64,000 nt of DNA, from NCBI RefSeq assembly GCF_000195595.1, contig NZ_GL882538.1, positions 203,267 through 267,266 on the forward strand, in the 5' to 3' direction. Under the pieces are notes generated by a model, which saw only the letters and a list, made by a program, of their open reading frames with translations, had not been told where the DNA came from and made no database searches. Of the stretch, positions 1-8,570 are shown in pieces (positions within the stretch are counted from its first letter, which is position 1; every line of letters begins with the position of its first letter). Source of the DNA: Actinomyces sp. oral taxon 170 str. F0386 (GTDB lineage Bacteria > Actinomycetota > Actinomycetes > Actinomycetales > Actinomycetaceae). The position numbers were made by a program, and so were the translations under genes.

Positions 1-1
1 A

Positions 2-955
2 TTCGACGACCACTCCTTCAATGAGTCCGGCAAGAAGGGTCTGGACCGGGCCGGCAAGGAGCTGGGGGTCAAGACCATCGCCGTGCAGTCGGAGAGCTCG
101 GCCGACTACGCCACCAACATCTACGCGCTCATCCAGCAGAACTGCAAGCTCGTCATCGGCGTCGGCTTCAACATCGCCGCCGACCTGACCGAGTCGGCCA
201 AGGCCAACCCTGACATCCAGTTCGCCCTCATCGACGCCTCCTTCATCGGAGCCGACGGACAACCTGCCACTCTGCCCAACGCCAAGCCGCTGCTGTTCAA
301 GACGGCCGAGGCCGCCTACCTGGCTGGATACGCCGCCGCCGGTACCTCCCGGACCGGGGTGGTGGGCACCTACGGCGGCAAGCCCCTGCCCACCGTCCAG
401 ATCTTCATGGACGGCTTCGCCAGAGGTGTGGCCCGCTACAACGAGGACACCGGTGCCTCCGTCCAGGTCAAGGGCTGGGACGCCACCACCGGCAAGGGCG
501 GGTCCTTCGTAGGCAACTTCTCCGACGCCGCCAAGGGCCAGGCCATCACCGAGCAGTTCATCTCCCAGGGGGCGGACATCATCATGCCGGTGGCCGGCCC
601 CGTCGGCCAGGGCACGCTGTCCTCCGTCAAGCAGAAGAACGACGCCGGTGGCGCCAACGCCGTCATCTGGGTCGACTCCGACGGCTACGCCTCCACCGGT
701 GATGGCAGCATCATCATGACCTCGGTGGTCAAGGAGATCGGAAACTCGGTGCTCGACACCGTCAAGGACGCCTCCGAGGGCAGGTTCTCCGCCGATCCCT
801 ACATCGGAACCCTCGAGAACGAGGGTGTGGCCACTGCCCCCTTCCACGACTTCGACTCCCGGGTACCCGAGCCGGTCAAGGCCCGGATCGAGGAGCTTCG
901 CACCCAGATCGTCGACGGGTCTCTCGATGTCTCGACCCCCTACGACCCCTCCTGA
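2..955 (+). CDS. Bmp/Med-family nucleoside-binding lipoprotein, 5' partial
   Basis: The frame is open from base 2 and ends in TGA at 953-955, giving 317 residues; the start codon, signal peptide and lipobox lie outside the window. The segment near the window edge (DDHSFNESGKKGL) is the typical basic membrane protein (Bmp) family motif, followed by alternating beta-alpha Rossmann segments such as KLVIGVGFNIAADL. Family members are cell-surface lipoproteins that capture purine and pyrimidine nucleosides for an ABC importer. The three genes downstream are exactly such an importer, followed by cdd and deoA, so nucleoside binding is well supported by context. The substrate range cannot be told from sequence. 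Confidence 0.9.
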   Translation, partial: FDDHSFNESGKKGLDRAGKELGVKTIAVQSESSADYATNIYALIQQNCKLVIGVGFNIAADLTESAKANPDIQFALIDASFIGADGQPATLPNAKPLLFKTAEAAYLAGYAAAGTSRTGVVGTYGGKPLPTVQIFMDGFARGVARYNEDTGASVQVKGWDATTGKGGSFVGNFSDAAKGQAITEQFISQGADIIMPVAGPVGQGTLSSVKQKNDAGGANAVIWVDSDGYASTGDGSIIMTSVVKEIGNSVLDTVKDASEGRFSADPYIGTLENEGVATAPFHDFDSRVPEPVKARIEELRTQIVDGSLDVSTPYDPS

Positions 956-961
956 ACGCCC

Positions 962-983
962 GCCCGGGGCCGGCGCCCCGGGC
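962..983 (+). terminator. GC-rich stem-loop between binding protein and ATPase genes
   Basis: Perfect 9-bp arms (GCCCGGGGC and GCCCCGGGC) surround a 4-nt loop, beginning 7 bases after the stop of the binding-protein gene. There is no T-tract, so full termination is unlikely. A hairpin at this place in ABC operons often protects or partly terminates the upstream mRNA so that binding protein exceeds the membrane subunits; that role is inferred. Confidence 0.6.
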
Positions 984-1012
984 CTCCACCGCCACCCGGA
1001 AGCGAGCCTGTT

Positions 1013-2542
1013 GTGAAGCTTGAGCTGCGCGGAATCACGAAGGCCTTCGGGCCGCTCGTGGCCAACGACCACATCGACCTGACCGTCGAGCCCGGGCAGA
1101 TCCACGCCCTCCTGGGTGAGAACGGCGCGGGCAAGTCCACGCTGATGAACGTCCTCTACGGCCTCCACCAGCCCGACGCCGGACAGGTCCTCATCGACGA
1201 CGAGCCCGTCACCTTCTCCGGGCCGGGTGACGCCGTGGCCGCCGGCATCGGCATGGTCCACCAGCACTTCATGCTCGTGCCTGTCTTCACCGTGGCCGAG
1301 TCCGTCGCCCTGGGCTACGAGCCGGTGGGGCCGCTGGGGATCATCGACGCCGGTGCCGCCGCGGCCAAGGTCACCGAGATCTCCCGCCGCTTCGGCTTCG
1401 ACGTCGACCCCAATGCCCTCGTCGAGGACCTGCCCGTGGGCGTCCAGCAGCGCGTGGAGATCATCAAGGCCCTGGCCCGCGACGCCAAGGTCCTCATCCT
1501 CGATGAGCCCACCGCTGTGCTCACCCCGCAGGAGACCGATGAGCTCATCACCATCATGCGAGAGCTCAAGGCCTCGGGCACCTCGATCGTCTTCATCACC
1601 CACAAGCTGCGCGAGATCCGCGAGGTCGCCGACATCATCACCGTCATCCGCCGCGGCCGCGTCGTCGGCACCGCCGAGCCCACCGCCTCGGCCTCCGAGC
1701 TCGCCGGCCTCATGGTCGGCCACGACGTCTCCCTCACCGTTGACAAGCCCCCGGCCGACCCCGGGGACAACGGGCTCGTCCTGGACGGTATCAGCCTCGT
1801 CGAGGACGGCACCGTCCTGCTCGACGACATCGACCTGCGCGTGCGCGCCGGCGAGATCCTCGCCATCGCGGGCGTCCAGGGCAACGGGCAGACCGAGCTG
1901 AGCGAGGTCATCCTGGGGCTGCGCTCGCCGATCACCGGCACTATCGCCTTCGACGGCCACGACGTCACCCGCCACGGGGTGCGCCGTCGGCTGCGCTCGG
2001 GGCTCGGCTTCGTCCCCGAGGACCGTTCCACCGACGGCATGGTCGCCGAGCTCTCCGTCGCCGAGAACATGATCCTCGACCGCTACGACGACCCCTCCCT
2101 GGGGCGCGGCCCGTCACTGTCCCCAACGCGCGTGCGCCAGGCCGCCCACCGGATGCGCGAGGAGTTCGACGTGCGCGTCACCGACGTCGACGACGCCATC
2201 TCCACCCTCTCGGGAGGGAACCAGCAGAAGGCCATCCTCGCCCGCGAGCTCTCCCGGCCCCTCAAGGTCCTCGTCGCCTCCCAGCCCACCCGCGGTCTGG
2301 ACGTGGGCTCCATCGAGTTCGTCCACCAGCGCCTCGTCGCCGAGCGGGATACCGGCACCGCCGTCCTCATCATCTCCTCCGAGCTCGATGAGATCTACGC
2401 CCTGGCGGACAGGATCGCCGTCATGTACCGCGGGCGGATCGTCGGCACCGTCCCCGCCGACACCGCCAGAGACGCCCTGGGCCTCATGATGGCCGGCACC
2501 CCCGCCGAGGAAGCCCACGACCCTCAGGAGCAGCCACGATGA
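1013..2542 (+). CDS. Nucleoside ABC transporter ATP-binding protein (double ATPase, NupA/RbsA type)
   Basis: A 509-aa protein with two fused ATPase domains. The first has Walker A GENGAGKST near residues 35-43 and Walker B LILDEPTAVL near 160; its signature is degenerate (LPVGVQQR). The second has a relaxed Walker A (GVQGNGQTEL), the signature LSGGNQQK and QPTRGLD. This split of strict and relaxed sites is typical of the RbsA/NupA class, which powers nucleoside or sugar uptake at the inner face of the membrane. GTG is the start, the first codon giving the conserved opening MKLELRGITKAFG. The gene overlaps the next permease by 4 bp (ATGA), which implies translational coupling. Confidence 0.93.
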   Translation: MKLELRGITKAFGPLVANDHIDLTVEPGQIHALLGENGAGKSTLMNVLYGLHQPDAGQVLIDDEPVTFSGPGDAVAAGIGMVHQHFMLVPVFTVAESVALGYEPVGPLGIIDAGAAAAKVTEISRRFGFDVDPNALVEDLPVGVQQRVEIIKALARDAKVLILDEPTAVLTPQETDELITIMRELKASGTSIVFITHKLREIREVADIITVIRRGRVVGTAEPTASASELAGLMVGHDVSLTVDKPPADPGDNGLVLDGISLVEDGTVLLDDIDLRVRAGEILAIAGVQGNGQTELSEVILGLRSPITGTIAFDGHDVTRHGVRRRLRSGLGFVPEDRSTDGMVAELSVAENMILDRYDDPSLGRGPSLSPTRVRQAAHRMREEFDVRVTDVDDAISTLSGGNQQKAILARELSRPLKVLVASQPTRGLDVGSIEFVHQRLVAERDTGTAVLIISSELDEIYALADRIAVMYRGRIVGTVPADTARDALGLMMAGTPAEEAHDPQEQPR

Positions 2543-3858
2543 GCACCCCCACCACCGGCTCCAGTACCGCACCGACGCCGACGAACCAGTCCGAGGACCG
2601 CTCCGCGCGCAGCCGGAGCAGCCGGCCGGCCGGCCAGGCCGCCCTGCTGCGGCAGGTCGCCTCCTCTCCCGCCATGGTCGGGCTCCTGGCGATCCTGACC
2701 GCCCTGCTCCTCAGCTCGATCCTCATCCTCGCGGCCGACTCCGAGGTGCGCTACACCGCCACCTACCTGCTCAACCGTCCCGGCGACTTCCTCCACGCCG
2801 CCGGATCCACTCTGAGCGAGGCCTACAGCTCCCTGCTGCGCGGCGCCATCCTCGACTGGCGCGCCACCACGGGCGTGCGCATGATCCGCCCCATCACCGA
2901 CACCCTGACCAACGCCACCCCGCTCATCATCGCGGGGCTCGGCATGGCCGTGGCCTTCCGCGCCGGCCTGTTCAACATCGGCGGCCAGGGGCAGATGATC
3001 CTCGGGGCGATCACGGCCTGCTACGCGGGTATCTCCTGGAACATGCCGCCGGCGGCCCACCTGATCGTGGCCGTCGTCGGGGCGGCCCTGGGAGGTCTGG
3101 TGTGGGGCGGAATCGCCGGCGTCCTCAAGGCCCGCACCGGTGCCAACGAGGTCATCGTGACGATCATGCTCAACTCGATCGCCGCCCACCTGCTGTCCCA
3201 GTTACTCAGCCTCAAGGCCTTCAACGGGGAGGGGGAGACCGGCAACCGCAAGTCACTGGCCGTGGCCGACACCGCTCAGTACCCCTCGCTGGCCGGCAGC
3301 TCCTTCCGCCTCCACGCCGGCTTCATCCTGGCCCTCTTGGTCGCCGTGGCGGTGTGGTGGCTCATGGAGCGTTCCCGCCTCGGCTTCCAGCTGCGGGCCA
3401 CCGGCCTCAACGCTGATGCCGCTCGCACCGCCGGTATGAGCGTGCCGTGGGTGACGAGCCTGGTCATGATGATCTCCGGCGCCCTGTGCGGGCTGGCCGC
3501 CACCGCGCCGGTCCTGGGAACCCAGAAGGGCATGGACGAGTCCGTTGTGGGGACCATCGGGTTCGACGCCATCACGGTGGCGCTGCTGGGGCGCTCCCGG
3601 CCCGTAGGAACCGTCCTGGCCGGCCTGCTCTTCGGGGCGCTGCGCGCCGGCGGCACCGCCATGCAGGCGGCGCCGGGCACCCACATCAAGATCGTCCTGG
3701 TCCTGCAGTCCACGATCGTGCTGTTCATCGCCGCACCGCCCCTGGTCCGGACCATCTTCCGACTCCCGGAGCGCCGAGAGTCTCAGGACGGCGGCGCCGA
3801 TCCGTCCTCCGCCTCAGCCCCGGCTACGGCGCCCGCCCCGGCCGCGAAGGAGGCCTGA
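2539..3858 (+). CDS. Nucleoside ABC transporter permease 1
   Basis: A 439-aa BPD_transp_2-type integral membrane protein, about the usual length for the larger permease of Bmp-type nucleoside importers. The N-terminal 40 residues are Ser/Thr/Pro-rich and cytoplasmic; a first membrane segment (about 53-68) is followed by a long external loop with an ATTGVRMIRP element, then a run of hydrophobic segments. GANEVIVTIMLNSIAAHLL is the family's conserved cytoplasmic coupling loop. The tail is Ala/Pro-rich. ATG overlaps the ATPase stop by 4 bp and the next gene starts 3 bp after its stop, so the genes form one operon. Confidence 0.92.
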   Translation: MSTPTTGSSTAPTPTNQSEDRSARSRSSRPAGQAALLRQVASSPAMVGLLAILTALLLSSILILAADSEVRYTATYLLNRPGDFLHAAGSTLSEAYSSLLRGAILDWRATTGVRMIRPITDTLTNATPLIIAGLGMAVAFRAGLFNIGGQGQMILGAITACYAGISWNMPPAAHLIVAVVGAALGGLVWGGIAGVLKARTGANEVIVTIMLNSIAAHLLSQLLSLKAFNGEGETGNRKSLAVADTAQYPSLAGSSFRLHAGFILALLVAVAVWWLMERSRLGFQLRATGLNADAARTAGMSVPWVTSLVMMISGALCGLAATAPVLGTQKGMDESVVGTIGFDAITVALLGRSRPVGTVLAGLLFGALRAGGTAMQAAPGTHIKIVLVLQSTIVLFIAAPPLVRTIFRLPERRESQDGGADPSSASAPATAPAPAAKEA

Positions 3859-3861
3859 GCC

Positions 3862-5154
3862 ATGAGCGTGCCAACCGCCTCAGCCAAGTCAAGCACCCTC
3901 GCCGCTTCAGCTGATTCCACCCCCGTGGCCGTCGAGCCCATGAACCTCAAGATCCCGATTACCGGCGTCGTCGTGCTCCTCCTCCAGGGGCTCATGGCAA
4001 TGAGCGCCCACGGTTCAACCACCTTCGACCTCAGTGCCTCCTCCGACCTCTTCCAGATCGGGAACCTCGAGCTCAACGCGCGCCTGGTCATCCTCGTCGC
4101 TGCCGGGATCGTCGCAGCGGCCACCACCGTGGCCCTCAGCAGGGCTCGGCGTCGCGGCAGGATCCCGACCTGGGTCACCGTCCTGCTCGGCCTCGGATTC
4201 GTCATCACCTTCCTGGCCTGGGCCGGCGCCGGACGTCACGGCGTCATCCCCCTGGTGACCATCCTGTCCTCCGCGCTGGGACTGAGCGTCCCCCTCGTCT
4301 ACGGGTCGCTGGCCGGGATCATCGGGGAGCGCTCGGGTACCATCAACATCGCCATCGAGGGCCAGCTCCTGGGCGGGGCCTTCCTGGGCGCCGTCGTCGC
4401 CTCGGCCTGCACCAACCCGTGGGCGGGACTCCTCGCCGCGCCCGTGGCCGGAGTCCTCGTGGCACTCCTGCTGGCCCTGTTCGGCCTGCGCTACCGGGTC
4501 AACCAGATCGTCGTCGGCGTCGTTCTCAACGTCCTGGTCTCAGGTCTCACCGGCTTCCTGTTCTCCACCTTCCTGTCCTCCAGCCCCAGCCTCAACCGGG
4601 CCCTGCGCCTGCCCGCCCTGGCGGTGCCGATCCTGTCCCGGATCCCCCTCGTCGGGCCGGTCCTCTTCCGCCAGACGATCCTCGTCTACCTCATGTACGT
4701 GGCTGTGGCGGTCCTGTCCTACATGCTCTTCCGTTCTCGCTGGGGGCTGCGACTGCGGGCCTGCGGCGAGCACCCCAAGGCCGCCGACACCGTTGGCATC
4801 AAGGTATTACGCACCCGCGTGGCCAACCTCGCCCTGGCCGGAGCGCTCGCGGGGCTCGGCGGGGCCTTCTTCACCGTCGGCTCGGGCCTGTCCTTCGAGA
4901 ACGACATGACCGCCGGCAACGGCTACATCGCCCTGGCCGCCATGATCCTGGGCGCCTGGCGGCCCCTGGGGTCCCTGGGCGCGGCGCTGCTTTTCGGCTT
5001 CGCCACCTCAGTGGCCCAGACCCTCCCGGTCATCGGCAGCTCGGTGTCCCCCGACATCATCTCGATGATCCCCTACATCGTGACGATCCTGGCGGTGGCC
5101 GGATTCGTGGGCAAGGTGCGTGCGCCCGCCGCCGAGGGGGTACCCTACCCGTGA
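3862..5154 (+). CDS. Nucleoside ABC transporter permease 2
   Basis: A 430-aa multi-span membrane protein, the partner of the preceding permease. It carries LVYGSLAGIIGERSGTINIAIEGQLL, typical of the smaller permease of Bmp/NupABC importers, and the coupling-loop motif NQIVVGVVLNVLVSGL. Several strongly hydrophobic segments occur before the ER(S)G motif, so this member has an extended N-terminus. The TGA stop overlaps the GTG start of cdd, which ties uptake to cytidine deamination in the same transcript. Confidence 0.92.
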   Translation: MSVPTASAKSSTLAASADSTPVAVEPMNLKIPITGVVVLLLQGLMAMSAHGSTTFDLSASSDLFQIGNLELNARLVILVAAGIVAAATTVALSRARRRGRIPTWVTVLLGLGFVITFLAWAGAGRHGVIPLVTILSSALGLSVPLVYGSLAGIIGERSGTINIAIEGQLLGGAFLGAVVASACTNPWAGLLAAPVAGVLVALLLALFGLRYRVNQIVVGVVLNVLVSGLTGFLFSTFLSSSPSLNRALRLPALAVPILSRIPLVGPVLFRQTILVYLMYVAVAVLSYMLFRSRWGLRLRACGEHPKAADTVGIKVLRTRVANLALAGALAGLGGAFFTVGSGLSFENDMTAGNGYIALAAMILGAWRPLGSLGAALLFGFATSVAQTLPVIGSSVSPDIISMIPYIVTILAVAGFVGKVRAPAAEGVPYP

Positions 5155-5585
5155 GCAGCATCGTGCCCACTGACCTGACCGACGCCGACTGGCGAGCCCT
5201 GCACGATCTCGCCGTCGAGGCCATGGCCCAGGCCTATGCGCCATACTCCCGCTTCAAGGTTGGTGCCGCCGCCCTGGTCGACGACGGCCGCCTCGTCTCG
5301 GGCTGCAACGTGGAGAACGCCGGCTACGGAGTCACTCTGTGCGCCGAGTGCGGCCTCGTCTCCGAGCTCGTCCGTACCGGGGGAGGCCGTCTGGTCGCCT
5401 TCGCCTGCGTGGACGCCCACGGCCGGGCGTGTGCGCCGTGCGGGCGCTGCCGTCAGCTCCTGAGCGAGCACGCCGCCGACGGTATGGTGCTGGCCATGCC
5501 CTCAGGGAGGATGACCATCGACGAGGTCCTGCCCGACCGCTTCACCGCCGACGACGTCGAACGCGTCGTCGACGAGCAGAGCTGA
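5151..5585 (+). CDS. cdd: Cytidine deaminase
   Basis: A 144-aa zinc enzyme of the small homotetrameric class that hydrolytically deaminates cytidine and deoxycytidine to uridine and deoxyuridine. The substrate-binding segment CNVENAGYG runs from residue 52 to 60, the zinc site is Cys64, Cys97 and Cys100, and the catalytic glutamate is Glu66 in CAE; PCGRC is intact. The start is the GTG that overlaps the upstream stop (GTGA), giving the normal length; a longer upstream frame is only an accidental extension through the permease gene. It feeds deoA with uridine-type nucleosides. Confidence 0.95.
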   Translation: MSSIVPTDLTDADWRALHDLAVEAMAQAYAPYSRFKVGAAALVDDGRLVSGCNVENAGYGVTLCAECGLVSELVRTGGGRLVAFACVDAHGRACAPCGRCRQLLSEHAADGMVLAMPSGRMTIDEVLPDRFTADDVERVVDEQS

Positions 5586-5657
5586 TACACGGCTGACGCA
5601 GAGCCGACGACCAACCGTCTGATGCGCAGCTGACGAGCCGAGACGAGGAGAGCCCCT

Positions 5658-7004
5658 ATGACCGTTCCCGCCACCCCGCCGGCCGTCGAGCCCTTCGACG
5701 CCGTCGACGTCATCGCCGCCAAACGCGACGGCGTCGCGTTGAGCGACGCCCAGATCGACTGGGTCGTAGATGCGTACACCCGCGGTGTGGTGGCCGAGGA
5801 GCAGATGAGCGCCCTGGCCATGGCCATCTATCTGCGCGGCATGAGCCGAGCCGAGATCGCCCGCTGGACCGGCGCCATGATCGACTCCGGGGAGCGCATG
5901 GACTTCTCCGGCCTCGGACGCCCGACGGCGGACAAGCACTCCACCGGGGGAGTGGGCGACAAGATCACCCTGCCGCTGGCGCCGCTTGTGGCTGTCTTCG
6001 GCGTGAGCGTCCCCCAGCTCTCCGGGCGTGGCCTCGGGCACACCGGCGGGACCCTGGACAAGATGGAGTCGATCCCCGGCTGGCGGGCCGACCTCACTGG
6101 CGCGGAGATCCTGGAGATGCTCGGGCTCAGCGGCCCCGGCGCCGTCATCTGCGCCGCCGGGGCGGGCCTCGCCCCTGCCGACAAGCGCCTCTACGCGCTG
6201 CGCGACACCACGGCCACCGTCTCCTGCGTCCCGCTCATCGCCTCCTCGATCATGTCCAAGAAAATCGCCGAGGGAACCGGCGCCCTCGTCCTGGACGTCA
6301 AGGTCGGCTCGGGCGCCTTCATGAAGGAGCTGGACCAGGCCCGCGAGCTCGCCTCTACCATGGTGGCCCTGGGTACCGACGCCGGCGTCACCACCCGCGC
6401 CCTGCTCACCGACATGTCCACCCCGCTCGGGCTCACCGCCGGCAACGCCCTCGAGGTCGCCGAGTCCCTCGAGGTGCTCGCCGGTGGGGGACCGGCCGAC
6501 GTCGTCGATCTCACCGTCGCCCTGGCCCTGGAGATGTGCGCCGCCGCCGGCAACCCCGTGGGGGAGGACCAGGCCCGTGCCGCCCTGGCCGACGGGCGCG
6601 CCATGGATATCTGGCGCGACATGGTCCGCCGCCAGGGAGGGGACCCGGACGCGCCCCTGCCCCTCGCCCCGGAGACCGAGACCGTCACCGCCCCGGCCGA
6701 CGGCGTCCTGACCACCCTCGACGCACTCGCCGTCGGGGTCGCCGCCTGGCGCCTGGGGGCCGGGCGCGCTCGTAAGGAGGACCCGGTCCAGGCCGTAGCC
6801 GGCGTCACCATGCACGCCAAGCCCGGGGACCCGGTGCGCACCGGACAGTCGCTGCTCACCCTCCACACCGCTACCCCCGAGCGCTTCGCCCGCGCCCGGG
6901 AGGCGCTCGCGGGCGGCCTCGTCATCTCCGAGGCCGGATCGCAGGAGGCGGCCGACGCCGTCGCCTGCCGTGAGCGCGGCGTCGTCCTGGAGCGGATCGG
7001 ATGA
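5658..7004 (+). CDS. deoA: Thymidine phosphorylase
   Basis: A 448-aa pyrimidine nucleoside phosphorylase that splits thymidine or deoxyuridine with phosphate into base and 2-deoxyribose 1-phosphate. The family signature SGRGLGHTGGTLDKME spans residues 122-137, and KHSTGGVGDK (phosphate site) is at 93-102. Length and the C-terminal PYNP_C domain are normal. ATG is preceded by GAGGAG at good spacing. It ends in an ATGA overlap with the next gene. Its product would be passed through a phosphopentomutase, not seen here, to deoC. Confidence 0.96.
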   Translation: MTVPATPPAVEPFDAVDVIAAKRDGVALSDAQIDWVVDAYTRGVVAEEQMSALAMAIYLRGMSRAEIARWTGAMIDSGERMDFSGLGRPTADKHSTGGVGDKITLPLAPLVAVFGVSVPQLSGRGLGHTGGTLDKMESIPGWRADLTGAEILEMLGLSGPGAVICAAGAGLAPADKRLYALRDTTATVSCVPLIASSIMSKKIAEGTGALVLDVKVGSGAFMKELDQARELASTMVALGTDAGVTTRALLTDMSTPLGLTAGNALEVAESLEVLAGGGPADVVDLTVALALEMCAAAGNPVGEDQARAALADGRAMDIWRDMVRRQGGDPDAPLPLAPETETVTAPADGVLTTLDALAVGVAAWRLGAGRARKEDPVQAVAGVTMHAKPGDPVRTGQSLLTLHTATPERFARAREALAGGLVISEAGSQEAADAVACRERGVVLERIG

Positions 7005-7810
7005 CCGCGCCCCGGCAGGTAGAGCCGACCATCGTCGCCCGGGCCGTCAACTCCCGGCTGCGGGTAGGCCGCCTCACCCAGGCGGGCCAGGCCATCACCC
7101 TCACTCAGACCGACGGCACCACCTGTGGGCCCACCTGCCTCCTGGCCGCCCGACTGCTTCTGACGCCCGGCGAACGTCAGACCGTGACGGGGAAGCTCAC
7201 CCAGAGGGCCGCAGCGTCGTCGGTACCTGGCCGCGAGGGCAAGCAGCTGGTCTCTCTTCTGTCCCGTCACCAGCTGCGGATCCAACGGGCCATGAACTCC
7301 CGCGGCCTGGGTCTCCTGCCCTGGCCGAAGGCGCTCGGATCCACGCCCTGGTCCGTGGCCCGGCAGATCGAGATCGTGGCCGCCTGTGCCCAGAGCGCGG
7401 AGAAGCGCCGCCGTCACTACGCAGTGAAGTGGGTGAGCGACCACGGTTCCGCCTGGAGGCTGGAGGTCGCCTCGATCCGTGAGGCGTTGGCGGGTGGGCT
7501 CCCAGTCATCCTCGTCACCGGCGGTCCGCTCGTACTCGATCGCGACGCTGCGACTGGGGCTGCGCTGGGGACTCGGCTGCGTGCTGTGCTGGCTCGGACT
7601 CCGGCCGTTCCCCGCCACTATGTTCTGGCCCTGCCCTGGCGGACCATCGGGCAGGACGACCCCGGTGAGGGAAGCGTGCACATCTACGAGCCCTCCAGCG
7701 GATCGGTGCGGGCCCTCGACCTGACAACCCCGCGCGATCCGCACCGCCCCGGCCTCCGCGAGCTCGGCGGCTGGCCCCGTGTCATCGCCGTCATCGCGCC
7801 CGAAAACTGA
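7001..7810 (+). CDS. C39-like papain-fold protein of unknown role
   Basis: A 269-aa protein, translationally coupled (ATGA) to deoA. Residues 40-47 read TTCGPTCL, the nucleophile motif of C39-like cysteine peptidases, with Cys42 as the candidate nucleophile. A later His206 (RHYVLALPW) followed about 20 residues on by HIYEPSSG matches the usual His then Asp/Asn order of the fold, with Glu230-Pro231 in place of the common Asp-Pro. No signal peptide or membrane segment is visible, so it is probably cytoplasmic. Why a peptidase-like protein sits in a nucleoside operon is unclear. It could be a peptidase, a transglutaminase-like enzyme or an inactive fold. Confidence 0.6.
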   Translation: MTAPRQVEPTIVARAVNSRLRVGRLTQAGQAITLTQTDGTTCGPTCLLAARLLLTPGERQTVTGKLTQRAAASSVPGREGKQLVSLLSRHQLRIQRAMNSRGLGLLPWPKALGSTPWSVARQIEIVAACAQSAEKRRRHYAVKWVSDHGSAWRLEVASIREALAGGLPVILVTGGPLVLDRDAATGAALGTRLRAVLARTPAVPRHYVLALPWRTIGQDDPGEGSVHIYEPSSGSVRALDLTTPRDPHRPGLRELGGWPRVIAVIAPEN

Positions 7811-7874
7811 CCAGTAAGAGTATTATCCTGACTCAAAGGGTGGGAAAGTTCTGCCGTCCTGAAAGGATGGGTGC

Positions 7875-8099
7875 GTGTTCTCTCTGTCTGTACCGGAAGC
7901 GGCGCTTGTTCTGCTGTATGTTGTGGGCGTGGTCTCGGCGCTGTACCTCGTTGTCGGTGCAAGAGGGGTTCGCAGCGCTGTGGTTCTGCTGTGCGCCATC
8001 TCCGTCCCGATTCTGGGGTCGGTGATCGCAGTAGTGCTCGCGACTGCAAGGGTGAGAAACAGGTGCGTCGGCTCGCGCTCCGTTGAAGTCCGTCCGTGA
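7875..8099 (+). CDS. Small two-span membrane protein, hypothetical
   Basis: A 74-aa protein with hydrophobic segments at about residues 8-26 and 34-54 and a short basic tail. The GTG start is preceded by GAAAGGA about 7 nt upstream. The segment pattern resembles PLDc_N-like or other short actinobacterial membrane proteins, but there is no diagnostic motif. Base composition is visibly lower in GC than the neighbours. It lies with the next gene in a patch that splits the nucleoside operon from deoC. Its stop is 29 bp before the next start. No function is assigned. Confidence 0.5.
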   Translation: MFSLSVPEAALVLLYVVGVVSALYLVVGARGVRSAVVLLCAISVPILGSVIAVVLATARVRNRCVGSRSVEVRP

Positions 8100-8127
8100 C
8101 GAGAACCAGTTGGTGAGAGTGATATCT

Positions 8128-8478
8128 ATGTCGACCCAACGTATCATGCCACTCATTACTGTGCGTGATCTTGATGCCGCCATCGAAGCCTACCGTCGTA
8201 TCACCGGGATGGAGGTGATCATGAATCATGGTTGGATTGCGACCCTGTCTCCGCCAGGAGATCATTCTGTTCAAATCGGTCTGATCACTTCTGATCCCAC
8301 TGCGCCTGTCAATCCGTCGGTCTCTATTGAGGTGGATGATCTGGATGGCGTCTATAGGATTGCTCGGGAGAACGGGTGGGAGATCGTGCATGATCTCGCA
8401 GTGGAGGAGTGGGGAGTGCGTCGCTTCTTCCTTCGAGATGCTGATGGAAACATCATCAACGTCCTTTCTCATCTGTGA
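8128..8478 (+). CDS. VOC (glyoxalase/bleomycin-resistance fold) family protein
   Basis: A 116-aa single-module VOC protein: an opening MPLITVRDLDAAIEAYRRITGM, central VSIEVDDLDGVYRIA and closing RRFFLRDADGNIINVLSHL are the usual paired beta-alpha-beta-beta-beta units with the D-x-x-G-N strand. The expected metal-ligand positions are only partly filled, so it may be a binding protein rather than an enzyme. The start chosen is the ATG at 8128; a GTG 45 bp upstream gives an extension without family similarity. Third codon positions use many A/T (GAT, ATT, TCT), unlike flanking genes, which suggests recent acquisition. Confidence 0.8.
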   Translation: MSTQRIMPLITVRDLDAAIEAYRRITGMEVIMNHGWIATLSPPGDHSVQIGLITSDPTAPVNPSVSIEVDDLDGVYRIARENGWEIVHDLAVEEWGVRRFFLRDADGNIINVLSHL

Positions 8479-8570
8479 TTCCATCGTCGACGCTGCGTCG
8501 CATGTCTGTTTTGCCCACATAAGGCAGGTCAGTTCATGATGGCGCGACTGCTCCACCAGGAAGGAACCCC

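Noticed and set aside
5502-6866. 454-codon minus-strand frame opposite deoA
   Set aside because: Shadow frame; deoA shows its complete signature on the plus strand.
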